Positions 45,667-57,492 of a stretch of DNA of 64,000 nucleotides are shown here, piece by piece. The DNA comes from Arthrinium phaeospermum. Its lineage: Eukaryota > Ascomycota > Sordariomycetes > Amphisphaeriales > Apiosporaceae. The position numbers and the translations under genes were made by a program. Numbering within the stretch: the stretch's first letter is position 1; each line of letters begins with the position of its first letter. The DNA lies in the NCBI GenBank assembly GCA_006503535.1, contig QYRS01000013.1, forward strand, positions 992,001 to 1,056,000, in the 5' to 3' direction. Below the pieces are notes generated by a model. That model searched no databases and was not told where the DNA came from. It saw only the letters and a program-made list of their open reading frames with translations.

Positions 45667-46956
45667 ATGGCACCCGGCAACGCCCACACCGCCGGGCCGG
45701 CATCTGTCGCCTCGTTATCGACCGAAGGGGAGAACGAAAAGTACAGCAGCTTTGATGGAGGCGATCAGGATCGCATTTCCCAGCACACCGCTGTAGACGA
45801 CGCCGAAGCTCAGAACACCCGGGAAAACGACGGCCTGCTGGGCAAGAATGAGGACGACGGCCAGCAAATGCACTCACAGCCACCAGAGGCGCCGCCCAAG
45901 AAGAGCGGCGGCATGACCACGGCCATAATATGGATGGTGGTGAATACTCTGGCCACCATCGGCATTGTCTTCACCAACAAGGCCATCTTTTCCGATCCCT
46001 CCCTGAAGCTCGTGCAACTCAGCTTCGCTGCGTTCCACTTCTTCATCACCTTTCTCACGTTGTTTATCCTGTCGCGGCCGCAGCTGGCCTTTTTCGCGCC
46101 GCGCAGGACCACCATACGCGAGATCCTGCCCCTCTGTGTCGCCATGGCATTGAACGTCATCCTGCCAAACCTGTCTCTGGCATTCTCCAGCGTCACCTTC
46201 TACCAGGTCGCGCGCATCATGCTGACTCCTACGGTCGCACTGATGAACTTTGTGCTCTACAAGGCCACTCTGCCTCGCAACGCCATCCTGGCCCTCATTC
46301 CCGCGTGCTTGGGCGTGGGCATGGTCTCCTACTACGACTCGCTTCCAACAAAGGATGCCAATGTGAAGACCACGTCTGGCCTGGGTGTCATCTTTGCATT
46401 CTGTGGCATTTTCGCATCGTCCTTGTATACCGTCTGGATCTCGAGCTATCACCGAAAGCTGCAAATGACAAGCATGCAGCTGCTCTTCAACCAGGCTCCG
46501 GTATCTGCCTTCCTGTTGCTCTACGTCATCCCCTTTGTCGACACCTTCCCCACCTGGACAGAAGTGCCGGTCAGCCGGTGGGTCATGATATTGATGGTAA
46601 ATCAGCCCCCCCTTGAAAATCGCGCCCCTGATGTACACACATGGCTAACGAGTAACCCAGTCCGGCGCCTTTGCGTCTCTGATCAACATCTCCCAATTCT
46701 TTATTATTGCGAAGACCGGTCCAGTCTCTAGCACCGTTGTTGGACACCTCAAGACATGCACGATTGTCGCGCTCGGCTGGGCTACTTCTGGGCGTGGGGT
46801 CGGCGACATGTCGGTCATAGGTGTCATGGTTGCCGTAGGAGGCATCGTTGCGTAAGTAGTTCCGCCCTACAGGCATCTCGAATAACCAGACTAACACTAT
46901 CCAGGTACTCGATCGTGATGCTCCAGCACAAGGCCAACGGAGGCGGTAAAGCCTAA
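45667..46956 (+). CDS. Triose-phosphate-transporter (TPT) family protein, putative nucleotide-sugar transporter
   Basis: Exons 45667-46596, 46661-46851 and 46905-46956, phases 0 and 2, give 390 residues. The first ~80 residues are hydrophilic and probably cytosolic. About ten membrane helices follow, starting TTAIIWMVVNTLATIGIVFT. Family landmarks are NKAIFSDPSLKLVQLSFAAF, LPNLSLAFSSVTFYQVARIM, LTPTVALMNFVLY and FFIIAKTGPVSSTVVGHLKT, the last restored by splicing. The fold is the DMT/SLC35 type; fungal members carry nucleotide sugars into Golgi or ER in exchange for nucleotide monophosphates. The substrate cannot be read from sequence. A GT92-like glycosyltransferase lies 1.1 kb downstream on the same strand, which makes a Golgi glycosylation role plausible but unproven. 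Confidence 0.88.
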
Positions 46957-48065
46957 AACGGGAAGGGAACGGGGTTTGCTTTTTTAGACGTGATACGGAG
47001 TTTGAGGAATGGTTCGGAGCATAGCGACCTATACTGCATTTTGAGGATCGAAATCCATACATGTACGGTGCGCAGAGATGTATAACAGTCACTTGGGCGT
47101 TTGGGTCATTACAGCGACAAGGTTCTAGAGGTACTCTGACAGGCGACAAAAGAGAAGAGGTCTGCCCAACTACAGGAGAGGGCCGTGACTCTGGGCTCGC
47201 AGGCCTGGCCTGGCATGGTGGGCGTTTGTTCTGTCCAACAAAGGGTTCATCCCGAAATTTTCATTATCCAAAAGATTCCACAAACCCTGGGTTTCAGATC
47301 ATTACGATTCCCATGATCTCGCGGCGGATGCTCCCCAACGTGACCCGCAAAAGACTGAGCGGAGCTGGCTGGCGGGGTGAGCCGCCGTAGAGAATACTAC
47401 ATGGTCGTTTTACTTACTTCCCCGTGCCAGGAGGTTTCCGAACTCGATGGGTGGTGCCAAGGGCTGGGTCATGTCAGATTCGACCCCTAGCCTTTAGTCG
47501 AGACGACCCACGATTCTCCTCTACACAGCCTCGTGTCGCGGGATACTACTCACTCTGTGTCTCCCTTGAGCCCCCTGCAAACGGAGATCGTTAGATGTGC
47601 CGTTATAGGACTGCCAAGCAAGCGTGGGACCACATACTCGCCCAGCTTAGGCCATGTATCTCGGAATGCTCAACGAACAACTTCCGTGATGTCTCTTTGA
47701 GGAATGGAATATGATATTACTTCACTGAGAAGATGTTGCCACTGGGAAGGGGGTTTGGATGTGAAGCCTACACAATCTTCCCCATCGCCGTCACTTCTTC
47801 ATTTTCTTCTGCACATTCCGAAGCTTGTTCGGAATGCTTTTCCATGACTCGACGCCTTAGAGACACCATAGTTTGAACTAATAACCACCAAATATCATCA
47901 CGTATCCCTTCGCCAGCTATCCATCCCTTCGCCTCTCGTTTCGTCGTTAGCTACCTCGGTCGCCAAACATTTTCCACCTGTAAACCCGCCGCCGAGAAGC
48001 GAACCACCTCAACGCACTTTTCTCCCCCCAAGGCCTAGTCTATTTTGACTCTACTGGGACTATAG
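46957..48065. other. Intergenic, promoter of the GT92-like gene
   Basis: About 1.1 kb; the end is a C-rich leader upstream of 48066. No gene supported. Confidence 0.6.
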
Positions 48066-49465
48066 ATGGCGGTATACTCACTCTTGTCTTCGCCGCCCAG
48101 GCCGCTCCTGGCGAGACACGCGACGAGGTGTGGGCTCGTCGGTGCCGTCTGCGCGCTCGTGCTCATCTTGATACCGGCGCTGACCCTATACGGCAACACC
48201 TACTACTCCACCATCTCGGCGGCGAGTGGTCCAACGTCCTCCACGGCGAAGATAATATCAGGCCATCGTTATCATGGAGCCGGCAGCAGTGGCGGCGATG
48301 ATGATGATGCCAGCAGTAGTGCCCTATCTACGGCATCGTCCGCAAACACAAATCCGGACGCACAGCCACCACCGCTACGAGATGAGTACGTAGCCATCTG
48401 CCTCGCCGTCCGGGACCAAGGCCCGGACCTGCCCGAGTTCCTGCAGCACCACTACTACAACATCGGCGTCCGGCGCTTCTACGTCATGGACGACGGTTCG
48501 CGGCCGCCGCTGTCGTCGCTCGGGGCCGACGGCGCGTACGGCGTGCCCGCCGAGGCGCTGACCTTTGTCTACTACGACGAGTCGACGCGCGTCCACGACA
48601 TGCAGCACAAGGTCTACAACGACTGCGTCCACGTCTGGGGCTCCAACCACACCTGGATGGCCTTCATCGACGCCGACGAGTTCCTCGACGTTCTGGGGGC
48701 CTCGCCGCCACCGCCGCCGGTTCCTGCCAAGCCGGCATCGTCGTCGTCGTCGCTGCTATCTTCCCTTTGGCCTTTTTCTTCTTCATCCTCGTCAAAGCAA
48801 ATCGGCAGCACTAGCAGTAGCAGCGGCAACCGGAACGAAACCAGCAAAGCAAACAGCGAAACGGAAACCCTCGAATCCATCCTCCGCGAGCTAGAGCCCC
48901 TCCCGCACGTCGGCGCCCTGGGCGTCAACTGGCAGATGCACACCTCCAACGGGCGCCTGACGCGGGCCGAGTCGGTGCGGGCGGCGTACACGGAGTGCAT
49001 CTACGACGACCCAGCGCACCGGGGCGAGGGCTCGGACAACAAGCACATCAAGTCCATCGTGCGGGTGCGCGACTACGATCGGCCCATCAACCCGCACAAG
49101 TTCGTCCTGAGGCCGCCGCAGCAGGTCACCGTGGGCGAGCACGGCGACGCCGTCGCGCACTTTGCCTTCCGGCAGCCCATCACGCGCGACCGCCTCAGCC
49201 TGCACCACTACGCCGTCAAGAGCCGGCAGGAGTACGAGGAGAAGGTCATGCGGAGCAACGCCATGAGCGCGCCCAAGGACGAAGGATTCTGGAACCGTAA
49301 GTTGTACATGGTGGACGAAGAAAAGAAGCACGGGGGAAACCCTGTCCCCTGCCCCTATCATCTGAGTGTACAATGAAAGTCGCGACTAACCACCTCCTGT
49401 CTGCAGATGTCGAACATGATCTACCCCACGTAGAATGCAAGGACATGTTACGCTGGATACAATGA
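48066..49465 (+). CDS. GT92-like (DUF23) glycosyltransferase, type II membrane protein
   Basis: Exons 48066-49296 and 49407-49465 (GTAAGT donor, ACTAAC branch, CTGCAG acceptor) give 429 residues. One signal-anchor helix lies at about 22-43 (GLVGAVCALVLILIPAL), followed by a Ser/Asp-rich stem. The catalytic domain starts at YVAICLAVRDQGPDLPEFLQ (about 108) and shows RRFYVMDDGS (DDGS 142-145) and WMAFIDADEFLDVL (DADEF 202-206), the nucleotide-sugar/metal site of this superfamily. A Ser-rich insertion near 220-260 is coded by TCG/AGC repeats and looks like lineage-specific padding. Animal and plant GT92 enzymes are galactosyltransferases; fungal specificities are unknown. The second exon replaces an intron-coded tail by one ending MLRWIQ. 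Probable location is the Golgi. Confidence 0.85.
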
Positions 49466-49771
49466 GCGCTGCTTAGATATCCATGCATTCGATTTGAGAG
49501 AGCAAGAAAACAAGCAGTAAACTGTACGATACTCGTTGTATGAATTAAACAAAACCCCGTGAGCGTCAAGAGCATCATAATGATAGACAGGGTATGATCA
49601 AGTGTATTAAACATCCTCCTCCTTGGGAGGATATACAGTACTATAACACATCAGTTTAATGCGCATCTCTGAAACGCCATGTCCGTAAGGGCGCCCATCA
49701 ACCCGACTTTGGTCGTGCTAGAATGACCTATCCGTTGGTGCGACCATCGAGCGAGTCCCTGCACGTGGTAA
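49466..49771. other. Short intergenic between convergent genes
   Basis: Shared 3' region of the GT92-like gene and snx41. Nothing else seen. Confidence 0.6.
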
Positions 49772-51921
49772 TCAGGTTTCCTCGATCTTTTGGATCTCGG
49801 CCTTGGCTTCCTCCCAGGCCTCTTTGTTCTTCCGTGCCCATTCGATCTGGCTTTTCGCATATGCAAGCTGTACGGAATTCGTTAGACTAGGCACATGCAG
49901 ATCGGATTGGACAAGAATGCAGGTCAAAACTCACCATGTACCGTCGCAGATCCTCTTCCTTCTCCCCTTGGAATCTCTTGAGATCCTTCAAGATGCTTCC
50001 ACTCGCATCTTTCACGTCCTGGGCAGCAGCAACCTGGGCCTGCTCGAGGTGCTCAATGCTCTCATGAGTCTTCCCCATGGTATCACGCCTGGTCCGCTCA
50101 GGGTCCACATCCACCACACCTTGAACAGCATGTCGGATTGGGCCAAAGATCTTGTTAGTAATGGAGTTGCCGCTGGGCATTTTCTTGTGGCTCGGCGGTG
50201 AACGCTCAGGGGCTCCAACTCGTGCCGAAGGCGCCGAGGAGAAATCGCCGTGCGTAGGGGGGAAATCGGAATCGATGGAAGCCGTATCCTCGCCGCTGCT
50301 CTCTCTATGATGCTGTTGCGTGGAGTTCTCCCTCATACTCGACGATCTTCGGGGTGGCTGGTGCTGTTGTTGTGCGCTGCCAATCTGCTGGCTGCTGCTG
50401 AGATACTGCTCAATCCTCCGGGCTTCGGCCTCGCTTCGTTCGAGTTGCTCGAGGAGCTGGCGCTTTTTTATGAGTTCATCATTGGTCATCTCCTGTTGCA
50501 CTCTCTTCAGGGTCCGATATCGAAGAACGTTACGGATAACGCCGGCGAATTGAGCGTTCTCGCGCATGGGCTCGGCGAAGCTGGCACCCAAGGAACCGGC
50601 CAGCTCTTCTGTCGCAATGTACGATGAGTCGGCAGCCTGGCCAACACGCTCGATAGCGGCAGCGAGCGAAGGATCCTGCTCTGAAAGGGCGAAAGCGTTG
50701 TACTTGGCGCCTAGATCGGACATGTCTCCAGACAGTGCCGTCAAGTGACTCAGTGTGCGACGGTTGACCTTTTCCATTGAGCCCATTAGGAGATGCTCCA
50801 TGTCCTTGATCGACGACTCGAAGCCATTGAAGTAAGGGTCCAGCTCCTGTTCGCTGAGGCTATGGGTATCAGGTGGGAATCGCTGGAGGATCTGAGGCCC
50901 GGTCGTGGCGCTAGGGCTGTCAAAGGTCGCGGGAGGGCCAGAGGCCGATGCGCCCTTCAGCTTAGAGGAAGTAGCCGGAATCGGAAGATGAGAGTGCGCC
51001 TCGGTTGGGTTGGCAGTGTCCAGCGGGGGCGCCTTGAGAATCGACTTGGGGATAGAGGCTACGGGATGGCTTTGGAGGACTTCGTTCCAGCTAACATTAG
51101 GATCCAGGAATCTCCACCAGACACCATCGCTCAGTACATCGTCCATCTTCCGGCAGCGATTGAGAAACACCGCCAGCATGCGCTTTCTCAGGTCGATTAT
51201 TTGTTGATCTTGCTTGGCATTGGTCGGGTTTGCGGCGTAGTCTGCCATGGTGTGTTTCTCGGGTATCGGGGGGATGATCAGCGTGGGGTGAAGCCTAGTG
51301 AGTGCATCCCGCAATGAGGCGAACTCGGAGTATCGACGGCGAACCTCGAGGTCGCCAGTACGGATCGTGTAGACAATGTATCGACCGCCGCTTTCCGCGC
51401 TCTTGCCGGCATCTGTAATCATGATGGGAAGCTCGGGGTTCTCGTAGATGATCTGCTCGATGCGACTGCTGTATCCACCAGGCTTGCGCCGGGGAACCTG
51501 AGCCCGTGCCTGCGCGGCATACTCGTCGTCGCTATCGGCATCGCTTGCTTCCTGGCCATACGATCGCGGAGGGGGCGGTGCCTCCTCACTGGTAGTGGAG
51601 GGCGTCTGGGGCTCGGTGAAGCGTGGGTTGACTGCAAAGAACCATTCAAGATCAGCTTCATTCGGGGGCGAGGGAGGGCTGTCCAGAGGAATGTCATCCC
51701 ACTGGACCCCGGCCTGGGAGTCGTTCTTGAGGTCGGACATGACGGATAGAGGGACGCATCAGGCAACGAAGGTGGTGCAGCTGCCTTCCAAGTAATGCCA
51801 CAAATATGGACTTACAATCGCGAGAGCTTGGGGAGGCAGCATTGATAGAAGACGAGGTCACCGAATCCCGCCGGTCAAAGCTTGTCCCATATGGGTTGTT
51901 GTCCTCCTCGTCGTTCCACAT
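49772..51921 (-). CDS. snx41: PX-domain sorting nexin Snx41/Atg20
   Basis: Exons 51921-51816, 51631-49935 and 49867-49772 give 632 residues in phase. The N-terminus MWNDEEDNNPYGTSFDRRDS is characteristic of fungal Snx41. The 183-nt first intron (GTAAGT, TTTGCAG) joins it to NPRFTEPQTPSTT. The PX domain covers about 100-215, with the phosphoinositide-binding RRRYSEFASLRDAL and the proline stretch LIIPPIPEKH. A BAR-like helical region follows, split by a Gln/Ser-rich insertion near 450-510 and closed by the last exon (LAYAKSQIEWARKNKEAW). The protein acts with Snx4/Atg24 in endosome-to-Golgi recycling and in selective autophagy, binding PI3P on endosomes. In Magnaporthe a single Snx41 covers yeast Snx41 and Atg20 functions. 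An alternative start at 51740 lies inside intron 1 and is less likely. Confidence 0.9.
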
Positions 51922-53012
51922 CTTGACCTTGTTGCTGCGCGGCGTGCAGACAAACAATGCGATTGATGAGTCGACAATCAGTGACAGTCCACAGCGTGAC
52001 TCGGCGTTGTTATTGTGACTATCGGGTTGTTGCTCGTTGCAATTGCTCTGAGCAAAATCACCTCAGATCCGAAAGCGACGGCGACGGCGACAATCTCAAC
52101 AACAATACTTAGCAATCAGGCCTCAGACCGCAGGCGAAGTAAGGTGGGGGAGGACGATGGCTGCGAGCGACGAATGATTGTGTCGCCTGACACGGAGCTT
52201 CACGAATCTAGTGGAAGGAATGCCTTGTTGTCATTGTCTTCGTGGGCGACAGCAGACTATAGGGTAGAAGGATAGCCGGGGTTTCAATGCAGAAGGGAAT
52301 ATAGCGTGCGACAACAAAGGTGTAGATGCTCATGGAGGGATCAGCCTACACGCAACAGGAAACCAGGTGCCTTGAGACTGAGGGCTGCCTAGGTCCAGTC
52401 AGTTACTTAACCTTAGTGCTTAGCCTTGGAAAGCAAGCGCCTGCTAAACTGATCGAGACCGATGACGAAGCACTGTCAGGTCCGTGCTTTTGCTTTGCTT
52501 TGGAGGGAATAGCTAAGTACCAACCAGGCACCGCGCTGGCCCTTGTCGCCTAACCTTAACAGTGCTGGCGGGACTTGGGCCAAGATCTGCGGTGCGGGAC
52601 ACACTGAAAGATGGGGAGGGGGAAGTGGGTGATGGTCCTCTTCATTTGAACCACTTCAAGAAAGATATTCCTTTTGCTAAGTTTCTGGAATACTCCAAGT
52701 ACACATACCCGTATGTAGGTAAATCGGCGTGGAAGATAAGTACCGACCCGTGCATTAGGTCGGGGTCGGAAAATGCTTTTAACTCAAGAGAGACGCTCTA
52801 CACATCGATAGTCCCTGGCCTGCGACTGACAGGTGATGAATCAATTTCAAAGGGCTGGCGTCACTGCCATAATACGCACCAACTAGGAGCGCTGCAAAGT
52901 ACTTAACCATGAAGCTGAGCGCACTTCAAGCCAGAGCGCCAACTACGAATACAAATACATAGGTCAGCAATGGCATTAGATGCGGCCTCAAGTAGCTATT
53001 GGCACTGCAACA
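51922..53012. other. Intergenic, promoter of snx41
   Basis: About 1.1 kb between snx41 and the HET pseudogene. Short open frames here (for example 52562-52906) have no recognisable features. Confidence 0.55.
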
Positions 53013-53434
53013 ATGAGACTTGTACTGCCACACCCAGACTCTAGACGAGTATCTGGAAGAACCGCCCCTAATATGCTATCCTGTCGCATATGTAGGAAAC
53101 ATAAGATAGTCAACCTTCCAACTCTTGCGCCATGAGGCCGTTCAGCATGAGACCATAAAGGGCTGGTACAAGATCCAGAAGTCGTGCGAGCAGGCCCTCA
53201 AGGACGGCTTGGACTACATGTGGGCTGACGCCCTCTGCATTGACAAGTCTTCTTCGTCCGAGTTGTCCGAGTGTATCAACTCCAGGTTCAAATGGTGCTG
53301 CGATTCGGCTCTTTTCTATGCCTATTCTCAGCCATGTTCTCCCAGACGACAGAGGCTTTGGGAAGAGCCGTTGGTTCTCTCGCGGTTGGGCCCGTAAGCA
53401 TGTTGGTGATAAGACAGGCGCGGGTGAACAGTAG
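53013..53434 (+). pseudogene. Decayed HET-domain (heterokaryon incompatibility) gene fragment
   Basis: Homology to the start of fungal HET proteins is scattered over all three forward frames. It begins at an ATG at 53013. It continues in a second frame with TLDEYLEEPP (from 53038), is interrupted by TAG at 53107, and resumes with GWYKIQKSCEQALKDGLDYM and ADALCIDKSSSSELSECINS. It then moves to a third frame for SRWFSRGWA before a stop at 53434. The SHTWG-type core motif is degraded. The rest of the domain (LQEL block) and any C-terminal part are absent. HET proteins mediate non-self recognition and cell death after hyphal fusion; this copy cannot make one. Two frameshifts, a stop and 3' truncation show it is dead. 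The G-to-A-looking changes fit repeat-induced point mutation, but this was not measured. Confidence 0.75.
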
Positions 53435-53741
53435 CCACTGAAACTCCAATTCCCACAGTCCAGTAAAAGACAACCTGGAAATGGTATGTGGCCAACACCT
53501 CTTCTGCGCAGATATTTATCTACGGAAAGCCTAGTAAGTATTGCCTGGTCGTCGTCGCCAACACAGTCACCAATGATTCTTGCATCTTAGAGTGCATACC
53601 ACTGATCAGCCGCAAGTCGTATGGGCGGGCATGTCTCATGATTATCTAACTCCTATAAAACCATGCGTGTTCTCTAGGGATTGAATTATTGTATACTTTT
53701 TTTTAAAAAAAAGAAAACTCTTTTCTCATCCGCAACCCTCA
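53435..53741. other. Intergenic between the HET pseudogene and a transporter 3' end
   Basis: About 300 bases with an A/T run near 53697-53717, which may be part of the transporter 3' flank. No gene seen. Confidence 0.5.
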
Positions 53742-55296
53742 TTAACTGTCTCTTTCGGCAGGAACAGCCTTTTCCACCGTAATGGTAGACGTTTCTTTCA
53801 GGCCACTTGATGGCCGCCCCGTCTCTATATCATGTATCTCGTACCCCTGATCTACCTCGTCCGAGTCTGGCAGGCTAGAATACCCGCCCCAGGGGGCAGC
53901 AAGCATCCTACGAAGCCGGTTCATCATGCTGGACTCGTTGTCTGACATGGTTCCGGATTTGAGGGACTCGACATTTCCAGAGCTGCCCTTGACCCACGAT
54001 TTGCAGATCTCGAAGTGGGCGTTGGCTGTGTCGGGGCCCAGCGAGTAGTAGAACATGCCGACGAGCGCGATGCCATACCCGCAGGCTTGCATCAGCGTCA
54101 CTGGGGCGCCCCAGATGAGCATCGATGCCACCACGAGCAGGATGGCTTTCAAGATGCCCGTCAGGTTCATGGCCAGAGCCGATGTTTTCCCGATCTATAG
54201 TAAACAGTCAGTCCCGTGTTACTCCCATTGAATCTTAGGTCAAGTTGGTCCTCCAAGCACGCTCTCAACTTACCAAGAAAACGCTTGCTACATTAAGCAT
54301 GAAAGCTATGAGACTGTTCAAGCCCAGTACCGGCACTCCCACTCTTTCCAGGTCCGCCCAGTCGAAACGGGGGACCTCGGTGAACAATGCCACGATGCCG
54401 TTCAGCATGGCGCACACGGGGGCGTAGTAGTATAGCCCGACCAGTGGATCCATGCGCGCGCCGTCGCCCGCTTCGCGCTTCAGCAGCACCTCGATCAGCA
54501 GGAGCCGCGTGCTCTCGGCCAAGGTCCCGCCCAGCGCAAACATGAAGCCGAGCCAGTTGAACTGCGCCTCGCCCAAGGAGCTGATGAGCACCCCGAACAC
54601 AATCACGAGCACGTTGTAAAAGACCGTCATTTGGGGACTGCTGATGCCCATGCCCCAAGAAATGAGCAGCGTCGTGGCCGGGGCAAACGCTTTGAGCATC
54701 TGGAGGAATGATACCGAGAGGAAGAGGTAGGACAGGTTGGAGAAGACCAGAGATGCCGTGTACAGCATGCCGATCGGTAGAATGGCGCGCAGATAGATGC
54801 GACCCGTGAGGGGGAAAGTGTGCCTCGAGTTGAGCAGCGGCGTGAGGCGGGCTAGCAGCTGTGTTAAGGCAGTTGCTGTTACAAGATGCAACGTCGTAAG
54901 GATGATGGCTATGTGTTGTTGTCAGTGCTGTGGTCTAAGGCAATACCACGAATGTGTGATTCGTAGAGTAGAGCGATATACTCACGGTAACCTATTCTCT
55001 AGTTAGTATGAATACTTGTATGAACTGTGCACATGAATCCAACTTACGAAACCCAGCTGTGTCAAGTAGCCATTTGTTGAAGATGATAGTGAGGTTACTG
55101 AAGAGAATCCAACTCCTGCATGCGATGTTAGCGTCCGTCTGGTGGTGGCCGTCGATACCCGGTTATTGTTTCTCGTATAAACTCGCCATCTGACGAACGC
55201 AGAGACTTACGCAACATAGAAAGCTGGGTGAAGCTGCATGATCTTGTTGTCCCATGTGGCAGGAGCCGGGAGGCTCACATCCCGAGGAGAGTGCAT
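53742..55296 (-). CDS. Second TPT-family protein, putative nucleotide-sugar/phosphate transporter
   Basis: Five exons: 55296-55211, 55115-55048, 54991-54986, 54908-54274 and 54194-53742, giving 415 residues with all phases consistent. Splicing restores the family pattern: HPAFYVASWILFSNLTIIFN, KWLLDTAGFRYPIILTTLHL, then YTASLVFSNLSYLFLSVSFL, KAFAPATTLLISW and MNLTGILKAILLVVASMLIW. Exon 3 is only 6 nt (GTTACC) and supplies parts of Arg-Tyr-Pro in the conserved GFRYPIILTT. About ten helices are expected, followed by a ~100-residue charged cytosolic tail. The fungal clade with this pattern (YJL193W/SLC35-like) is largely uncharacterised; nucleotide sugars or phosphorylated C3-C6 compounds are possible cargo. 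It is not a close duplicate of the transporter at 45667, which differs throughout. Confidence 0.85.
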
Positions 55297-57492
55297 CTCC
55301 AAAATGCCTCCGTAGGTTTATCACGGATGACTATTACCGACTGTTATACGCAAGTCAGCCGTCTGGATGCCTTCAACAACGAGGTGCGGGCGCTTCTGCA
55401 ACCAGCAATCACGACTGGTGTCCTTGCTGATGCAGGCGCTCTCGCCATGGATTACAGCATCCTTACAACCAGTCAGCCAGCCAGTCAGTCACTTCTATAC
55501 GTACTTTTCAAACGATAGTCGGTGTCAGCCGATGCCCCTCACCAGCTACCAATCGAAGAGACACTCTTCAATACAACACCTTTCGGTGTCTATACCTCGA
55601 TGCAAGTCGTCAACTCTGGAGCTGCAGTGAGAAATATACTCGTAGCTAAGTATAGAAGCCAAGAAGCAGGCCCGCACTGGGGGTAGCAGTTCCAGTAGGA
55701 ATTTGCCAGGAGCAAGATCTGAAAAAAGAGGGTGCGGAGGAATAGGCTCGTGATGCCGATAGTCGAGGTGGTGAGATTGGTCAAACAGATATACGGATCA
55801 TAAGCGAGTAATAAGAAGGGCAAGCAACCATCTCAGTTCCGGTGCAGATGGTATACCGTCAAAGCAAGTCACACACACACACACAACCTGGGAAGGCGCA
55901 GGGAGGTTGCTGGGCACCAGTGGTCTTCTCCTGCCCTTTTTCTTCTTCTTTCTTTTCTTCTTCGGTTCACTTTCAATCCAGACTGGAAACAGTTCGCGCT
56001 TGCTCCTGAAATGTGTAAAGGGATGGGAATCAATGTATCCTTCCAGATCTAGAAAGAGACAGCAGAAGGAGAGACACGAGGTCTCACTTTTTCTATTCCA
56101 CCTTGAGGCACGGCGCTGTGCGGCGAAGAAGGGTCCCCTGGCTGGTGCCAATGCATTGCCTCCCCATAATAAAATAGGACCCTTGAAATGCCTTAGTAAA
56201 GCAACCTAACAACCACCAAGACAGGCACCAACTAGCTGAAGGCCCATCTCCACCCTGTCAAACTCGGAACACGGGCGTGGATATCCTCGACCGACGGGGA
56301 CCACTTAAGGATGGCAAAAGCTACACATCTGTACCCGATATCCGTAAGTTTGTACTTAGGAATAATGAAAGGAACGAACGAAGGCTAGTACCAATTGTCT
56401 CCCCTGAGGAACGTTAGGAGCTTGGGGCAAGCGGTGGCTGTGAGTCTAGTCGCATCATTGGATCAAATCCTCCCTGGAGCCAGCCCAGTCGAGTTGGGCT
56501 GGGAATGCTGGCTGGGCTTGGGGCGCATCGCCTCTACGCCTACTAGCCCGACTTGGCGAGGTCTTGTTCCCAATCCATCGCCGTGGCGGAGCGACGACGA
56601 AATTGCATCGTGCCTCGATGGCATTTGTGCTCGGCACGAATGCACACTTATTGCTGCCGGCTACCCGTTATTGATCTGGGGAAGCGGAGACAATGTCCGA
56701 GTAGACCCTAAGGGGCATCGACTATTGAGACGATCCTGATTTGGTGAGATATTGCATCCCAAGATATACGAACAAGAGCCTTTCCCGACTGGCATGTAGG
56801 GATCTCCGTAGGCTCTATGTATATATATAGATATATATTTAGGCATGCCAAGGTTCATCCGCGACGTTCGTAATGCCAATACTCACAACCTCTCGAGGCC
56901 TACCCATGGTCCCAAGCCAGCTTGGCTCCTATAGTATGCAAGGGCGCTGATATATATATATATATATATATAGATTTCATCAAGATGACGGAATGGTAAT
57001 AAGAAAGGCCATTAGGGGGTGGAAATGATTGACTATGTATTTAGCTTTCCAAAGATTTTCAACATCTATCTGTCTACCGCGGTGAGCATGCTTCGCCACG
57101 GGCAACCCCCCACCTCGCCTGTCCACGAGGATGAAGGACAAGCAACAAAGAAATGAACACATTAAGCATAAATCGCTCGCCTGGCCCCTCATCGAGGGGC
57201 GGCGGCCATCGGTAACCTGGTACCAGCTCTTATGCGAATGTATATGTATATGTATTCCACACCAAAATTTCCGGAATTAGGAGTGTCTCGACCAACTCGT
57301 CCCGACCCAAACCGGTGAACGCCATGCGATGCTAGTGTAGATGGAAAAAAGAGCACGGAGTAGGGGAATCGACCAATCAAATATGCAACGACAACGAACA
57401 GGATTACCAAATCCGCCAACCTGGTGAATGCGATGGGAATGCAAATGCAATGGCTATGTCTTTTCTAAAAGATCAAGTGTCTTTCATGGCGG
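55297..57492. other. Intergenic, 2.2 kb
   Basis: Promoter of the second TPT gene on the left, 3' flank of the protease gene on the right. Contains a TA repeat. No gene recognised. Confidence 0.55.
56950..56972. repeat. (TA)n microsatellite
   Basis: About eleven TA units in intergenic DNA downstream of the aspartic protease gene. Confidence 0.9.

Noticed and set aside
45874..46638. 254-codon minus-strand frame
   Set aside because: Antisense shadow of the TPT-family transporter.
51419..51766. Alternative frame joined to the Snx41 first exon by a nearer CAG acceptor
   Set aside because: That join leaves the PX reading frame; the TTTGCAG acceptor at 51632 keeps it.
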